A model generated the notes under the pieces. That model saw only the letters and a list, made by a program, of their open reading frames with translations. It made no database searches and had not been told where the DNA came from. Both the position numbers and the translations under genes were made by a program. Below are positions 1 to 11,259 of a DNA stretch of 64,000 nucleotides, in pieces (the stretch's first letter is position 1; each line of letters begins with the position of its first letter). The stretch spans positions 71,826,001 to 71,890,000 of the forward strand of contig CP142459.1 in NCBI GenBank assembly GCA_038049695.1. The letters run 5' to 3'. The stretch is from Cinnamomum chago. Its lineage: Eukaryota; Streptophyta; Magnoliopsida; Laurales; Lauraceae.

Positions 1-1716
1 CCTGAAAGTGTCCTCATATATGCAGTTGATGTTCATCAATTTCAATTTACTTTGATGCGCTGGAGAGCATGGGAGCATCTCATGTTCGTCCGTAACTTTT
101 GTGGCCTTTGAAAATGACACAACTAACCTTTGTGGGAAACTGGAATTTCTCTTGACAAAAAAATTAAGAAATGATTTTGTCATTTGATTCCTCTTTACCG
201 TCGATGTGAAAGTGTTATGATGAATAAAAGATTTCAAGAAATAATCCAAATTTCCATGATAGGTATCCACCAAAATTTCAAAGTTCCATGATAGATTTTG
301 TCAGATCGCAAGGGAAGATTGCCCCGGAACATTTTAGATCATCATCAAGCCGATGGCTCACATGATTTGAAGCCAATGTAAGTTAAAATCTTTCACTTAT
401 ATTTATTTTTCTTTAATTGAAGGTTTTTTCTTATTAGTTGACGGCATACAGCTCTCATGTGGTCCAGCTCATGGGGCCCATTTTGATGACTGCTTATCAG
501 TGGGGTTGGTTTGATGGAAATGTGTTCTTATGGCGAAGGGTCAATAAAAAAAAAAAGCCTCGTCAAATGATTATAGCCATAGATTTATTGGCCTTAAAAT
601 TTAGTATTTTCTTTTAACTACACGTTTCCTTAAAATCCAATCCGTGGTGAATTAAGTTTTGATGCCGGATCATGGGGACTGGGAGAGTGAAAGGGTCTAC
701 ACTAATTAAAGGTGGGCCCAAACGGGCCCTCAGGGAGTTGGACTCAGTTTGTACAAGTTTTTATTTTTGGGTTACTAACATGCTTGGCATTGAAAAAAAT
801 CGAAGAGGGGGACAGAGTCAAGGGCTAGCTAGGGGACCAGTAAGACCAACAGGTTATAGGGGCATTCTCGTAATTGCGAGAATAATAGTAAATGAAGCAT
901 TACCTTACACTGCCACGTGATAATATTACACCATGCCACCACCGAATCTCTTTATGAGGTCAAAGGAGACATTGACAATGAGACGACACCTACTACATTT
1001 AATACTCACCCAACTCAGATGTTCTTTTATTAAATAGAAAGATCCTCTCCCTTTAAAATTAGAATATTTGGCCAAGAACAGTGAACAAAAGAACACTACA
1101 CAATCTTTGATGCAGTCCCACTTAGATTCATGAGATCAAAGGGTTAGGTGTAATAAGTTTGGAAGGTCCCAACATGGACTATAATGGGGCTAACTATCAC
1201 TATGGTGATGATCACAGCTATTTATTTAAGGGGCCTTGTATTCTCACTTGATCTTGATTTGCTGGCATAAGGTGCATGTACGTGGGTTTTCTCTCCTCTT
1301 CATAAAAGAAAACTAACACATAGAGTTATATGACAAAAAGAGAAGTGGAAGAACGAGAAAGGGTGAGGAACTGCTTGCACATTGAGGCATTGAGCAAAGT
1401 GGAAGGGTGCCAAGTGGCCAGTGTGGGCGTCTCAGATTCGATAGCAATGGTATGGTTCTATGAAAAGTACTTTGCATCGTGTCTAACGCACCGAGCCACC
1501 GACTCATCGACCGACCACAGAATCGACTAAAGAGCACGGGATGAAGGAATTGTTACTCTAATATTGCCATCTGATTAATAATAAAAGACATTTTTTTTTT
1601 AATGCTGGGACTAATTTTCACCTTGTAATGGCAATGGCCCGATTTTCCCCAGCGGCTCTCTAAATAATTTGTAAAACCTATTATAGTAGTTTTACTCACT
1701 TTTTTTTTTTTTTACT
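1..1716. other. Intergenic DNA, no gene seen
   Basis: AT-rich plant intergenic sequence. The longest open frames (82 codons at 672, 74 and 66 codons around 1313-1537) overlap on opposite strands, lack splice context or recognisable domains, and look like chance frames. I see no tRNA, no clear transposon ends and no promoter tied to a gene here. Confidence 0.6.
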
Positions 1717-1725
1717 TATATTGTT
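1717..1725. repeat. Target site duplication, left, of the MULE-like element
   Basis: tatattgtt, identical to 3091-3099; 9 bp fits Mutator-type integration. Confidence 0.85.
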
Positions 1726-3090
1726 GCGGATTTTACTGAATTTTTTTTCGAAATATAGACATTTATCCCAAAAGGTTTTCGCAAATTTTATAGTACTAAT
1801 GAGGTTCTCTTGTCAAATTTTTATAATTTTTTATACTTTTTCTGAGCGACGCTAGTATCACCATGAGCATCAAAACATCTCCTAATATTTTCTTCTTCTT
1901 CTCCTCCTCCTATTTCTACGGCCATATGGGATTTAAAAAGAGGAAACATTGGTTTTTTTTGGGGGGGGGGGCTTCCCCATCATGTTTATTTTTTTGAACT
2001 ATAAAAAATATCCACATGCTAACTCTAAAGCTCGTGTGAAGATGGTACTCCTGCTTAAGGCCTAGTGTGGGTTTTGAGTTCAACTCTGAGATGAGTTTGT
2101 GACTAGCTCATCAATTTTAAAAAGAATTATTATTTGCAAGTATTAACTTCCCAATTTCTATGAAAAATCGGATTTGCTTGTCTTGGAGAAGTAAGTAGTT
2201 GATCTGAGTTTTGGTTTTTGGAGCTCAGTTAAAACCAAATTGATATATTGGATTTGGTAAATCAGGGAGCTTCAATTCATCCATTTTCAGGGAATTCTTG
2301 GTTGGGTTGAAAATATGGTGCATGCACACATCTCTGCTAATTGGTTTATCTGGCAGAGCAGGCAGGATGGTGGAAGTCTACTTAATGTAGTCTATCTTTC
2401 GGTGCCATCCCAAACTCATGGCTGAATTTAGTTAGTGCTTGCATCTTACCTACATCCGATCAATTCACAACTTGGGTGTATGTTCATATGCATTCATAGC
2501 TGACCCCAGCTATATTGGGTAGAGAAGTTGAGAGAAGAGATGGGGGAAGGTAGAAAAGTAAGGAAAGGGAGAGGTACGTGCACAGGCGTGGGTGCAGGGG
2601 AGGAGAAGAAGGAGGGAAGGAAAGAAGAGAAGGGGGAAACAAATAAAAAAAGATGAGGAGGCAGTGGGTGTGCAGGGGAGGCAACGAGGGTGGTGCATCT
2701 GGTGGGTGTGTGCAGGTGGTGGCGGGGGTAAGTGCAGGGTGAGTGCAGGTGGGGAGGAAGAGAAAGAGGAGGAGGAAGAAGAGAAAGAAAGGAAAAGAAA
2801 AGAGGGGAAGAAGAAGGTGGGGAAGGGCAGAGTGGTGCAGTGAGGGAGAGAGAGAGAGGGAGAGAAAGAAAGAGAGAAAGAAGGAGGTGCTAGTGGATGG
2901 GTGTGCTAGGAGATGCAGGGAAAGGTGGGTGTGACGAGCGACGCTAGCGTCGCCCATTCGTCGCCCGTGGTGACACTATCGTCACTTAGAAAAAATATCA
3001 AAAAATTGACGAGAGGACCTCATTAGTACTACAAAATTTGTGATTTCGGGATAAATAGCTATATTTTAGGATTTTTCCAGTAAAATCCTC
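1726..3090. mobile_element. Non-autonomous Mutator-like (MULE) element with long terminal inverted repeats
   Basis: The two ends are inverted copies of each other: about 140 bp at 1726-1866 matches the reverse complement of 2942-3090 at roughly 75-80%, both starting with G(C/A)GGATTTTACTG and both carrying AGTACTAATGAGGT further in. The element is bounded by a perfect 9-bp direct repeat, tatattgtt, at 1717-1725 and 3091-3099. Long TIRs with a 9-bp duplication are the hallmark of Mutator-like elements. No transposase frame lies inside, so it is non-autonomous. The interior holds a unique stretch (about 1920-2500) and a long purine tract. Confidence 0.85.
2516..2933. repeat. Low-complexity purine-rich tract inside the MULE-like element
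   Basis: About 400 bp of mostly A and G on the plus strand. A short pyrimidine stretch at 1890-1917 is its counterpart in the left arm, so it may be an expanded part of the inverted repeats. The 157-codon minus-strand frame here is Leu/Ser/Pro/Phe-rich and is simply a translation of this tract, not a gene. Confidence 0.7.
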
Positions 3091-3099
3091 TATATTGTT
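3091..3099. repeat. Target site duplication, right, of the MULE-like element
   Basis: tatattgtt, identical to 1717-1725. Confidence 0.85.
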
Positions 3100-3411
3100 C
3101 CACTCTCATCTTTTTTCTTAAAATTGTGTCACCCCCACTCACTCCTATTGAAGTCATCACTGCCTCAAGCACACGTGATGTTAATTAGATTAGGATTACA
3201 TTTACTTTTCTAATTTATTAAGGTCTTTATTTCGGTAATAGTCTATTTTATTAGGTTGCCCAATTTAGTTGGGAACTTGCTTCTCAATAGTATCTTAGGA
3301 TCGATCCCTAAGTATCCTATGAGAGCAAATCTTATATGCAGGGATGGAGTTTCTTACTATGGGAGTGGAATTTCCACTGTTGGGGTAGGTCTTGTCTTCA
3401 GGGACCGAGTC

Positions 3412-3849
3412 ACCCTCCGTTTGGGAAGGGGAGAGGGGAGGGGAGGGAAAATTTGAGGGGGAAGGAAAATGAAGGGGAGGGGAGGGAAAATTAATTTTAT
3501 CTCCTCTTGTTTGGAAAGTCAAAAAGTAGGGGGAAGAAAAGTGAAAAAGTAGGATTTTGTTTGTTTGTGAGATAGAGAGAAAATTATCGTTTTGTCCTTA
3601 CTTTTGTAAAAGCTTTGAAATTATCTTTTACATATAAAGGGCAATTTAGTCATTTTGTCCATTTCCCCCTCCTTTCCCCTATTTCCCCCCCCCCCCCCCC
3701 CCCTCCTTTTTTTTTTTTTTGGGGGGGGGGTGGGTGGGGGAGGATTTTTTCACCCTTTTCCCCCCCAACCCCATCCCCCCCCCCCCCATTTTCCCTCCCC
3801 CCTTCCCCAAACACCATCAAAAAAATTTTCTCCCCCACTTTCCCCCCCT

Positions 3850-3883
<34 letters not shown>

Positions 3884-3907
3884 TTCCCCCCTTCCCAAAC
3901 GGAGGGT
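3412..3907. mobile_element. Fold-back MITE with CCCTCCGTTTGGGAAGGGG ends
   Basis: The left end ACCCTCCGTTTGGGAAGGGG at 3412-3431 is the exact reverse complement of the right end at 3888-3907. The left arm is purine-rich and the right arm pyrimidine-rich, so the whole 496-bp element can fold into one long hairpin. It contains long homopolymer runs of C, T and G (about 3686-3730 and 3850-3880). No coding capacity. Size and terminal motif resemble PIF/Harbinger-type MITEs, but the flanking three bases do not match (tca versus taa), so the superfamily is not proven. Confidence 0.75.
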
Positions 3908-4868
3908 AATGGTTCCCCCATCCTCTCAACCCCTAACCCCTTCCCTATCTGGGCTCTTAATGTTTTATTTAGAGAATTGAAGGGAGCGAAAACAACTTCA
4001 CTATTTAAATAACTAGGACTCCAAGAGACTTGCTCATGCAAGGAGTGGGGAAGGCCAGAACTGGGCTAGAGGTGGGGTTGCAAACGAGCAACCCCTCGTT
4101 CTCACCTTTGTTAATTTAGTAGTCATTCACTGCTCTTCTATTTGATTTACTATTTTCCTCCTCATTAAGAAAATGATCTTGGTAAAGGACAACTACATAA
4201 TATGTGAAGATAGGATGACCTAACGTTTGGCCAACCCTTAATTCACCTGACAGTTTCGTCGCTTCTAGTCTTGTGTGTGCATTTAGGTGGACATGGAGCA
4301 AACTCACACATTGATTAAAGAAGAGTAAAACTTGGTTCTTTCATAATTTCGAAGGCCCTTAATATTTTATTTCAGGAAATATGTAACATATCTATTGTTC
4401 TTGAACTCCACCGCATCTTTTGTGCATTCTTAGGCTTTGATTTGCCCAACTTAATTGGAGTCTCTACGTTTATATCTTTAATTCCTAGATTCAGTTTCCA
4501 ATACACGGAAAGTTACTTGACCGTCGTCTCTGAAAATTAGCCTCCGATATATTCTTCACTTGTATATAACTACTTAGAGAAATACAATCCTAGAAATCAA
4601 AACATGAAACATAACCAAATTTATGTAGGTAAAAGTACTTGGTCGGGCATTATTACATGCAACTTGCAAGCATCCTATTAGAAGTTGCTCATTAGATCAA
4701 TGGTAAGTGTAGGTATTTGGGTGTACAATGAATTACATTTGATCCATCGTCATTTCCATAAACCAATAATTCACAAAAATGCAGGATAGTTCCATTGCAT
4801 TCCACCCATTTTACCGTTTTGTAGGGGCGAAAAAGCTTAACAAATAATTAACCTTTGTGGTAGTCCGG
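3908..4868. other. Intergenic DNA, no gene seen
   Basis: AT-rich sequence without a convincing frame or transposon boundary. Confidence 0.5.
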
Positions 4869-5229
4869 TAGAGGAGTAAACGCGCTGAGTTGAGCTGAGA
4901 CGAGCCTAGCCAAGGCTGACCTCAATCTCTGCTATCTGAGTCAAAGCTCAAAGGCTTTAGGATTCAAGCTTGGGCTTGATTATAAATGAGACAAGAACTT
5001 GGGCTGGATCATACCATGTTTATGTACATTAACGGGCAAAGCGTAGCCAAGGCTTGAACTTTGGCCCGGGGTCATATTAAATTGTTGATCGTGCCGAATT
5101 CGAGCCTGAGCTCCAGATAAGACTTCAATCAAGTGAGTTTGACTTGTAAGCAAATCAAATTGAGTCGGGTCAAGCTTGAACTGACCCCAACCGAGGGAGT
5201 TGAGCTGGCTCAACGGATTGATAGCCCTA
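4869..5229. mobile_element. Probable hAT-like MITE remnant, GAGCTGAG-rich
   Basis: The left end starts TAGAGGAGTAAACGCGCTGAG, and the reverse complement of the right end starts TAGGGCTATCAATCCGTTGAG. Both run into degenerate repeats of the GAGCTCAAGC type, as seen in many plant hAT-derived MITEs. The flanking 8 bp do not match, so the boundaries are approximate. A shorter stretch of the same style lies at about 39960-40090. No coding frame. Confidence 0.4.
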
Positions 5230-5270
5230 CCAAGTCAACAAAGAGACCCCTTAACAGTGGTCCTGTGGTT

Positions 5271-5275
5271 GATGT
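5271..5275. repeat. Target site duplication, left, of the Copia element
   Basis: gatgt immediately before the left LTR, identical to 10723-10727; 5 bp is the usual Copia/Gypsy length. Confidence 0.9.
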
Positions 5276-5544
5276 TGTTGTGATTGTGTGTACGGAAGCG
5301 TGCGATCAACAAGCAAACCAAAACAATCAAGCCACACAAAATACAGATTTACGTGGTTCGGTGATTTCACACCTACGTCCACGGACAAAGCTCGTCTTCT
5401 TCTTCTTTACTATTCAGAGTTTTTTCTCCTCTTAGGGCTACAACCAAAAGAGATTATAAATAGTATTAACAAAGACTAAATTATCCATCAACCCTAATAC
5501 AAAAGAATTGGGCCTAAAAAGGAGCCAAAACCCAAAACCCAACA
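5276..5544 (-). repeat. 3' LTR of the Copia element
   Basis: 269 bp, read on the minus strand from TGTTGGG to ACAACA. It matches 10454-10722 with five single-base differences and no gaps. Confidence 0.95.
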
Positions 5545-5558
5545 AATCTCCACCTTGG
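5545..5558 (-). promoter_or_regulatory. Polypurine tract of the Copia element, with a second copy at about 5580-5593
   Basis: On the minus strand it reads CCAAGGTGGAGATT, abutting the 3' LTR, where it would prime plus-strand DNA synthesis. A near copy (CCAAGGTGGAAAAT) lies about 35 bp upstream in the same orientation. Confidence 0.85.
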
Positions 5559-5647
5559 CGAGATTTGCAGGTCACAAACATTTTCCACCTTGGCATGCAA
5601 TCACACGCCTCCAAATGCGCCCGTAGGCGCCATACACCCGAAGGTGC

Positions 5648-8600
5648 TCAAAATCGCAGGATATTGATCAAGTCCAAGTAATGCTTAAACTTGACCCCAG
5701 TCACAACCTTAGTCAGCATATCTGCGGGGTTATCAGCAGTTGCGATCTTCTTAAGAAGTATATTCCTTCATCAACAATCTCCCGCACAAAATGATACCGT
5801 ACGTCGATGTGTTTCGTACGTGAATGATGAACCTGATCCTTTGTCAAACAAATTGCACTCTAACTATCACAATGGACATCCATGTGCTCCTGAAAGATCC
5901 CCATGTCATCAAGCAAACCTTGAAGTCAAATGGCCTCCTTAATAGCCTCTGTCACCGCCATGTACTCTGCCTCAGTAGTCGACAAAGCAACTGTAGACTG
6001 TAACGTTGACCTCCAACTCACCGGTCCCCTTGCAAGTGTGAACACATAACCTGTTGTAGACCGGCGCTTATCCAAATCACCAGCGTAATCAGAATCCACA
6101 TATCCAACCACATGCTGACCAATGCTGTCATCCCGCTGAAACACCAAACCAACATCCACGGTACCCAGAATGTACCGTAGGATCCATTTCACAGCTTGCC
6201 AGTGCCCTCTCCCTGGATCATGCATATATCTGCTCACTATACTAACAGCTTGTGAAATGTCGGGCCTAGTACACACCATCGCATACATCAAACTACCAAC
6301 AACACTCTGATAAGGAACATGAGCCATGTACTGACGCTCATCATCCGTGCTAGGAGACATAGTAGCACTAAGCTTGAAGTGAGAGGCAAGAGGTGTACTT
6401 ACAGGTTTTGTTTTTGCATCCATACCAAAACGCTGTAGTATCTTCTTCAAATACTGTTTCTGCGACAGACAAACCTTGCCTTCCACCCTGTCTCTCTGAA
6501 TTTCCATACCAAGTATCTTCTTGGCTTCCCCCAGATCCTTCATCTCAAATTCAATACTCATTTGAGTCTTCAATTTTTCAATCTCCACCTTGCTCTTAGA
6601 AGCTATAAGCATATCATCGACATATAAGAGCAAATAAATGAAGGTTCCATTCTGTAGTTCGCGATAGTAGACACAATGATCAAAAGAACTCCGTGTGTAC
6701 TTCTGCCCAATCATAAACTTGTCAAATCGTTTGTACCACTGTCTCGGAGATTGTTTCAAACCATACAACGATTTTTTCAGTTTACAAGCCAAATGTTCTT
6801 TACCAGCAACCTTATACCCATCTGGTTGGGTCATGTAGATCTCCTCATTCAAATCACCATGCAAAAATGCAGTTTTAACATCGAGTTGCACTAACTCAAG
6901 ATCAAACTGTGCAACCAAGGCTAACAAAATGCGAATAGAAGAATGCTTCACAACGGGAGAAAATACCTCATTGTAGTCAATGCCTTCCTTCTGTGCGTAG
7001 CCTTTAGCCACCAATCTAGCCTTGTACCTGACACTGTCCTTTCCTGGAGATCCTTCCTTCATGGTGTAGACCCATTTGCACCCAATTGCTTTCTTCCCCG
7101 TAGGTAACTGTACGAGCTCCCAAGTGTCATTCTTATGAAGAGATTTCATTTCCTCATCCATTGCATTCTGCCACTCTACACTTTCTAAATGTCTCTTTGC
7201 TTCTTTGTAGGTAGTAGGAACACATTCTTCAACCATTGGAAGTGCATATGCCACCATGTCAGTGAACCGTTGAGGTTTTCGAATATTCCTTTTTGGTTTA
7301 CTAGTTGCAATAGAATCTGCTTGCTCTTGTGGAGGCTCTTGGGCTGGAGTCTCCTCCTCATCTGTATCATCATCCTCTGACTTAACTTGGATGACATCAA
7401 ACTCCACCTGTTTCGATTTACCATTGGCCTTGCTCTCCTCCTGAGAGTCATTTTGCTTGTTCTGTTTACACATAGCAGCTTCATCAAAAGTCACATCCAT
7501 GCTCAAAACAAGTTTCTTTGAATCGGAACATCATAGCCGGTATCCTTTCACACCACTGCTGAAACCCAAGAATATAGCTTTCTTGGCCCTTGGATCCAAC
7601 TTACTCTCTGTTACATGGTAATAAGCAGGACAACCAAATATATGCAATTTATCATAATCAGTAGCGGGTTTTCCAGACCATACCTCAATGGGTGTTTTTC
7701 CATCAATCGCAGCAGAAGGTAACATGTTGATGAGATGACATGCATAAGCAACTGCCTCACCCCAAAATGCTTTGCCTAGTCCGGAATTAGACAACATACA
7801 CCGAACTTTCTCCAATATAGTGCGGTTCATGCGTTCTGCCACCCCATTCTGTCGCGGAGTCCCACTAACTGTGAAGTGCCTCACGATCCCCTCATCCTGA
7901 CATACTTGTAAGAACGGATCGGACTTGTACTCTCCACCATTATCTGACCTGAGCCTTTTGATCTTCCTGCCAGTCTGTGTTTCAATCATTTTCTTCCACT
8001 TCAAGAACACATTCAAAACTTCATCCTTGTGCTTCATGACGTACACCCATACTCTTCTGGAGAAGTCATCAACGAATGTAACAAAGTAGTGCATACCTCC
8101 CAAAGATGCCACCTTGGTAGGACCCCATACATCCGAATGAACATAGTCTAGTGTGCCTTGAGTGCGATGGATCGCGGTGCCAAACTTCACTTTTGTCTGC
8201 TTGCCAAAAACACAATGTTCACAAAATCCTAACTTGCAGGTCTTTGCACCTTTCAACAAACCTTGCTTAACCAAACCCTGCAATGCTCTCTCCCCAGCAT
8301 GCCCTAGACGCATGTACCATAATCTGGTAGTGTCTGTAACAGTCTCATTCGAGCTATCAGATACTGTTGTTGCTCCACCTACAACTGTACTCCCTTGTAA
8401 GAAATATAAATTGCCTCTTCGGACACCCTTCATCAACACAAGTGCACCATAAACAACTTTTAGAACTCCACCTTCTACGGTAATCTTGAAGTCTTTGGAG
8501 TCTAAAGCACCTAATGAGATGAGATTCTTTTTCAAGTCCGGTACATACCGAACATCTGTCAAAACTCTAACTGCTCCATCATGTATTTTCAAACGGATTT

Positions 8601-9597
8601 TTCCTATCCGTTTTATTTTGCAGGCACTATCATTTCCCATCAAAACTGTTCCACCATCCAACTCTTGAAAGCTAGAAAACCATTCCCTGTTGGGACACAT
8701 ATGATAGGTACAACCCGAGTCTAAAATCCACTCGTCAGAATGGCATACCAATGAAGAAATAGTCAAACTAAATTCAGAATCATCATCCCCATTGTGTCCA
8801 ATGTTTGCAACAGGTTTATCTTTGTCCTTAATTTTCAATTTTGGACAATCCTTCTTCCAATGCCCTTTTTTGTGACAAAATGCACATTCATCTTTTGCAG
8901 GTGGTTTTGATTTTCCTCTTGACTTAGAACGAGATTTTCTACCAGATTTCCTATCATCTGATCTTCCTCTTACTGTCAATGCATCAGACGATGAATCCCT
9001 ATGGGCCTGTTTGTCCTTCTTCCGATATTCATTATTCATCAAAGCAGCAGACACAACATCATATTTAACATCAGTCTTCCCGTTGATCAAAGTGTGGGTA
9101 AAATGATCATAACTATCGGGAAGCGAATTCAGAAGAAGTAATGCCTTATCCTCATCATCAACTTTCACATCAATGTTTATCAAATCAGCAATAATCTTAT
9201 TAAAATCATCGAGATGTTCGGTCATAGAAATACCTTGGCGATACTCGAAGCGGAAAAGTTTCTTCTTCAAATAGATCCGATTCTCCAAGCTCTTGGTCAT
9301 ATACTTTTCCTCTAATTTCTGCCACAACTCTTTTGCAGAGGTTTCTCTCATCACCGAGTATTTCTGATCCTTCGCGAGACATAATCTGATGGTGCTACAT
9401 GCCTGACGATTGATCTTCTGCCATTCCTTATCTTCCATCTCTGAGGGTTTATCCTCCAGAGTAATTTCCAACTGTTGTTGGCTTAGAACATCTCTAACCT
9501 CACATTGCCACATACCAAAGTTATTGGTACCATCAAATTTCTCGACTTCAAATTTTGCATTCGAGATAGTTGTCTTTGTCAATGATGAGCTTGCCAT
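5648..9597 (-). pseudogene. Copia gag-pol polyprotein, inactivated by two clear nonsense codons, the first stop and a frameshift
   Basis: The start is taken at the Met codon at 9597 (MASSSLTK), the usual N-terminus of this family; the open frame reaches 24 codons further upstream. Domains in order: gag (UBN2 type) with zinc knuckle CAFCHKKGHWKKDC; protease ILDSGC; integrase zinc region and catalytic core (HSDVWGP, RSDNGGEY, AERMNR supply the D, D and E); reverse transcriptase with YVDD at about 6613-6624; RNase H with VDSDYAGD. Lesions: TGA where the family has Trp at 7531-7533, TGA for Trp at 5926-5928, TAG for Gln at 5860-5862, and a frame change near 5751-5765. The first integrase His is Tyr (LWYMRLGH, codon at 8314-8316). 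The frame after the last shift ends at 5648-5650. The two long open halves (9669-7531 and 7506-5926) share one frame. Confidence 0.93.
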
Positions 9598-10434
9598 TTT
9601 TTTTTCTGTTTTCCAAATTATCAATCCACTCCGTTCGGATCGTAGACCTCGTCGATACGAATCCAACAAAAAAAACGGAGCTCAATTTTGAGTCCGGATG
9701 GCTCCAGAAGCTGCAAAACAATTCTGACCATCAATCTGGTCAAACCTGCTGTTTGGCTGTACTGCTGGGTGTCTGACGTCAGTGATGTTGGCTGAATACT
9801 GAACTGGGCTTCTACGAGGTGGGCCAGGTCGAACCGACCCGTAAACTGAACCTGAAACCGACCTGAACAGGTCTTCTTCTTCAACTAGGTCCTGTAACAG
9901 AACCTAATGGAGACTCTTTCGTCTCTCTTCCTCTATGACAATGAAGCACCACCAACGATGGCAGCGATGGGCAGTGGCCGGTAGTCCTCCTTCTCCGGTC
10001 AAGTTCCGCCGAAGATGGCGACGGGCGGCAAACGACGACCCCGACGATGATGGTGACAAGCGACGGTGGCGGTCCTCTTCTCCGGCGAAGGTCTGTGCAG
10101 CAGCCGAAAAAAAAACAATTGGTTTTATGCAACTGACTAATTTATCTCCTCTGTGCACTGCTGCAACAATCTGAACCAGGATTTCTTCTCCCTTGGAGAC
10201 TAACAAAACCAATGGCCTGTTCGATCTACTCTGATCAATAAAGGGCGTGGCCCACTGCTGTGATTAAAAGAACCTTGTCTTCTCTTAATATGCAAGATCC
10301 GACCTCCTGCACCTCCCAAAATGCGTGGCTGCTGTTCCCTGTTCCAATAGAGAGATCAACTTCGTCGTCCTCGGTGTGAGATCGGGCCTTCTCCGATATC
10401 CTATCCGATCTGCGCCGTTGATCGCGTACCACAA
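9598..10434 (-). other. Untranslated leader of the Copia element
   Basis: About 840 bp between primer-binding site and gag start, GC-richer than the surroundings. Overlapping short frames on both strands (for example 9904-10212) show no domain and are treated as chance frames. Confidence 0.7.
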
Positions 10435-10450
10435 CAATGCTCTGATACCA
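10435..10450 (-). promoter_or_regulatory. Primer-binding site of the Copia element (initiator Met-tRNA)
   Basis: On the minus strand it reads TGGTATCAGAGCATTG, three bases inside the 5' LTR. TGGTATCAGAGC is the standard plant Copia site complementary to the 3' end of initiator methionine tRNA, which primes minus-strand DNA synthesis. Confidence 0.93.
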
Positions 10451-10453
10451 ATT

Positions 10454-10722
10454 TGTTGTGATTGTGTGTGCGGAAGCGTGCGATCAACAAGCAAACCAAA
10501 ACAATCAAGCCACACAAAACACAGATTTACGTGGTTCGGTGATTTCACACCTACATCCACGGACAAAGCTCGTCTTCTTCTTCTTTACTATTCAGAGTTT
10601 TTTCTCCTCTTAGGGCTACAACCAAAAGAGATTATAAATAGTATTAACAAAGACTAAATTATCCCTCAACCCTAATACAAAAGAATTGGGCCTAAAAACG
10701 AGCCAAAACCCAAAACCCAACA
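10454..10722 (-). repeat. 5' LTR of the Copia element
   Basis: 269 bp, the partner of 5276-5544. On the minus strand this is the upstream LTR and should hold the promoter for the element transcript. Confidence 0.95.
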
Positions 10723-10727
10723 GATGT
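10723..10727. repeat. Target site duplication, right, of the Copia element
   Basis: gatgt directly after the right LTR, identical to 5271-5275. Confidence 0.9.
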
Positions 10728-10790
10728 GTCCTAATTCAGCATAAAGAATGCAAAGGATATCGGGACACCATGTTGAAAAACCACTATCAG

Positions 10791-10975
10791 TAACCGCAAA
10801 GGATAACTCGGTTGGCCCAAGACCACGATTTACACACCAAGATTGTAGGTTCAAAACTGCATTATCAAACTGGGGTTATAGGAGAGTTTATTTGACTTCC
10901 CTCTTGCTCCCAATTGGATTAATCTAGCTCAAAGGATCGGGAACCTTCCCATAATATAAAAAAAAAAAAAAAAAC
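10791..10975 (+). mobile_element. tRNA-derived SINE, copy 1
   Basis: The head carries A-box-like CTCGGTTGGCCCAAG and B-box-like GTAGGTTCAAAACTG, a family body follows, and a run of A ends it at about 10957-10974. It is flanked by a 14-bp direct repeat with one mismatch (aaaaccactatcag at about 10777-10790 and aaaaccactagcag at the right end). These are the marks of RNA polymerase III transcribed, LINE-mobilised SINEs. Related copies lie at 13125, 32913, 49190, 57001 and 61526. Confidence 0.8.
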
Positions 10976-11259
10976 CACTAGCAGAATGCTCAATTAGAAT
11001 ATCTGGACACCTTTAATCATCTATTATGATCAGCTCAGATTTTAGTGTAAAGTTGGACTCATCAGCTCAATATTTCTTTTTTAAGCCAAAAGGCTCACAC
11101 GACCCGGACAGTAGAATATGATATTGCCAGAGGCCAAAGCATGTGACAATGCTCTTTAATACTGAATTGTAAATAAGCACCGCCAGCCCTCTCTTCCATC
11201 TTCCATGTCGTAGAAACAAGAGAGCTGTTCTACTTCTCCAGGGTTCAGCTGCCGCTTCT

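Larger units (their letters stand above)
5276..10722 (-). mobile_element. Full-length Ty1/Copia LTR retrotransposon (TNT1/Tork-like), decayed coding region
   Basis: The 5447-bp element runs on the minus strand and has every structural part: 269-bp LTRs starting TG and ending CA, a perfect 5-bp target duplication (gatgt), a primer-binding site next to the 5' LTR, and a polypurine tract next to the 3' LTR. The gene order gag, protease, integrase, reverse transcriptase, RNase H is that of Copia elements. The LTRs differ at five of 269 positions (about 1.9%), so insertion is fairly recent. The polyprotein is broken by nonsense codons and a frameshift, so this copy cannot be autonomous. Assignment to the TNT1/Tork group rests on overall protein resemblance. 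Confidence 0.95.

Noticed and set aside
2484-2957. 157-codon minus-strand frame
   Set aside because: It is a translation of a purine-rich low-complexity tract (Ser/Leu/Pro/Phe runs) inside the MULE-like element; no domain.
3615-4041. Several proline- or glycine-rich frames on both strands
   Set aside because: All come from C, G and T homopolymers of the fold-back MITE; overlapping frames on both strands are equally open.
5691-10657. Short plus-strand frames across the Copia element
   Set aside because: They are opposite-strand shadows of gag-pol, the leader or the LTRs.
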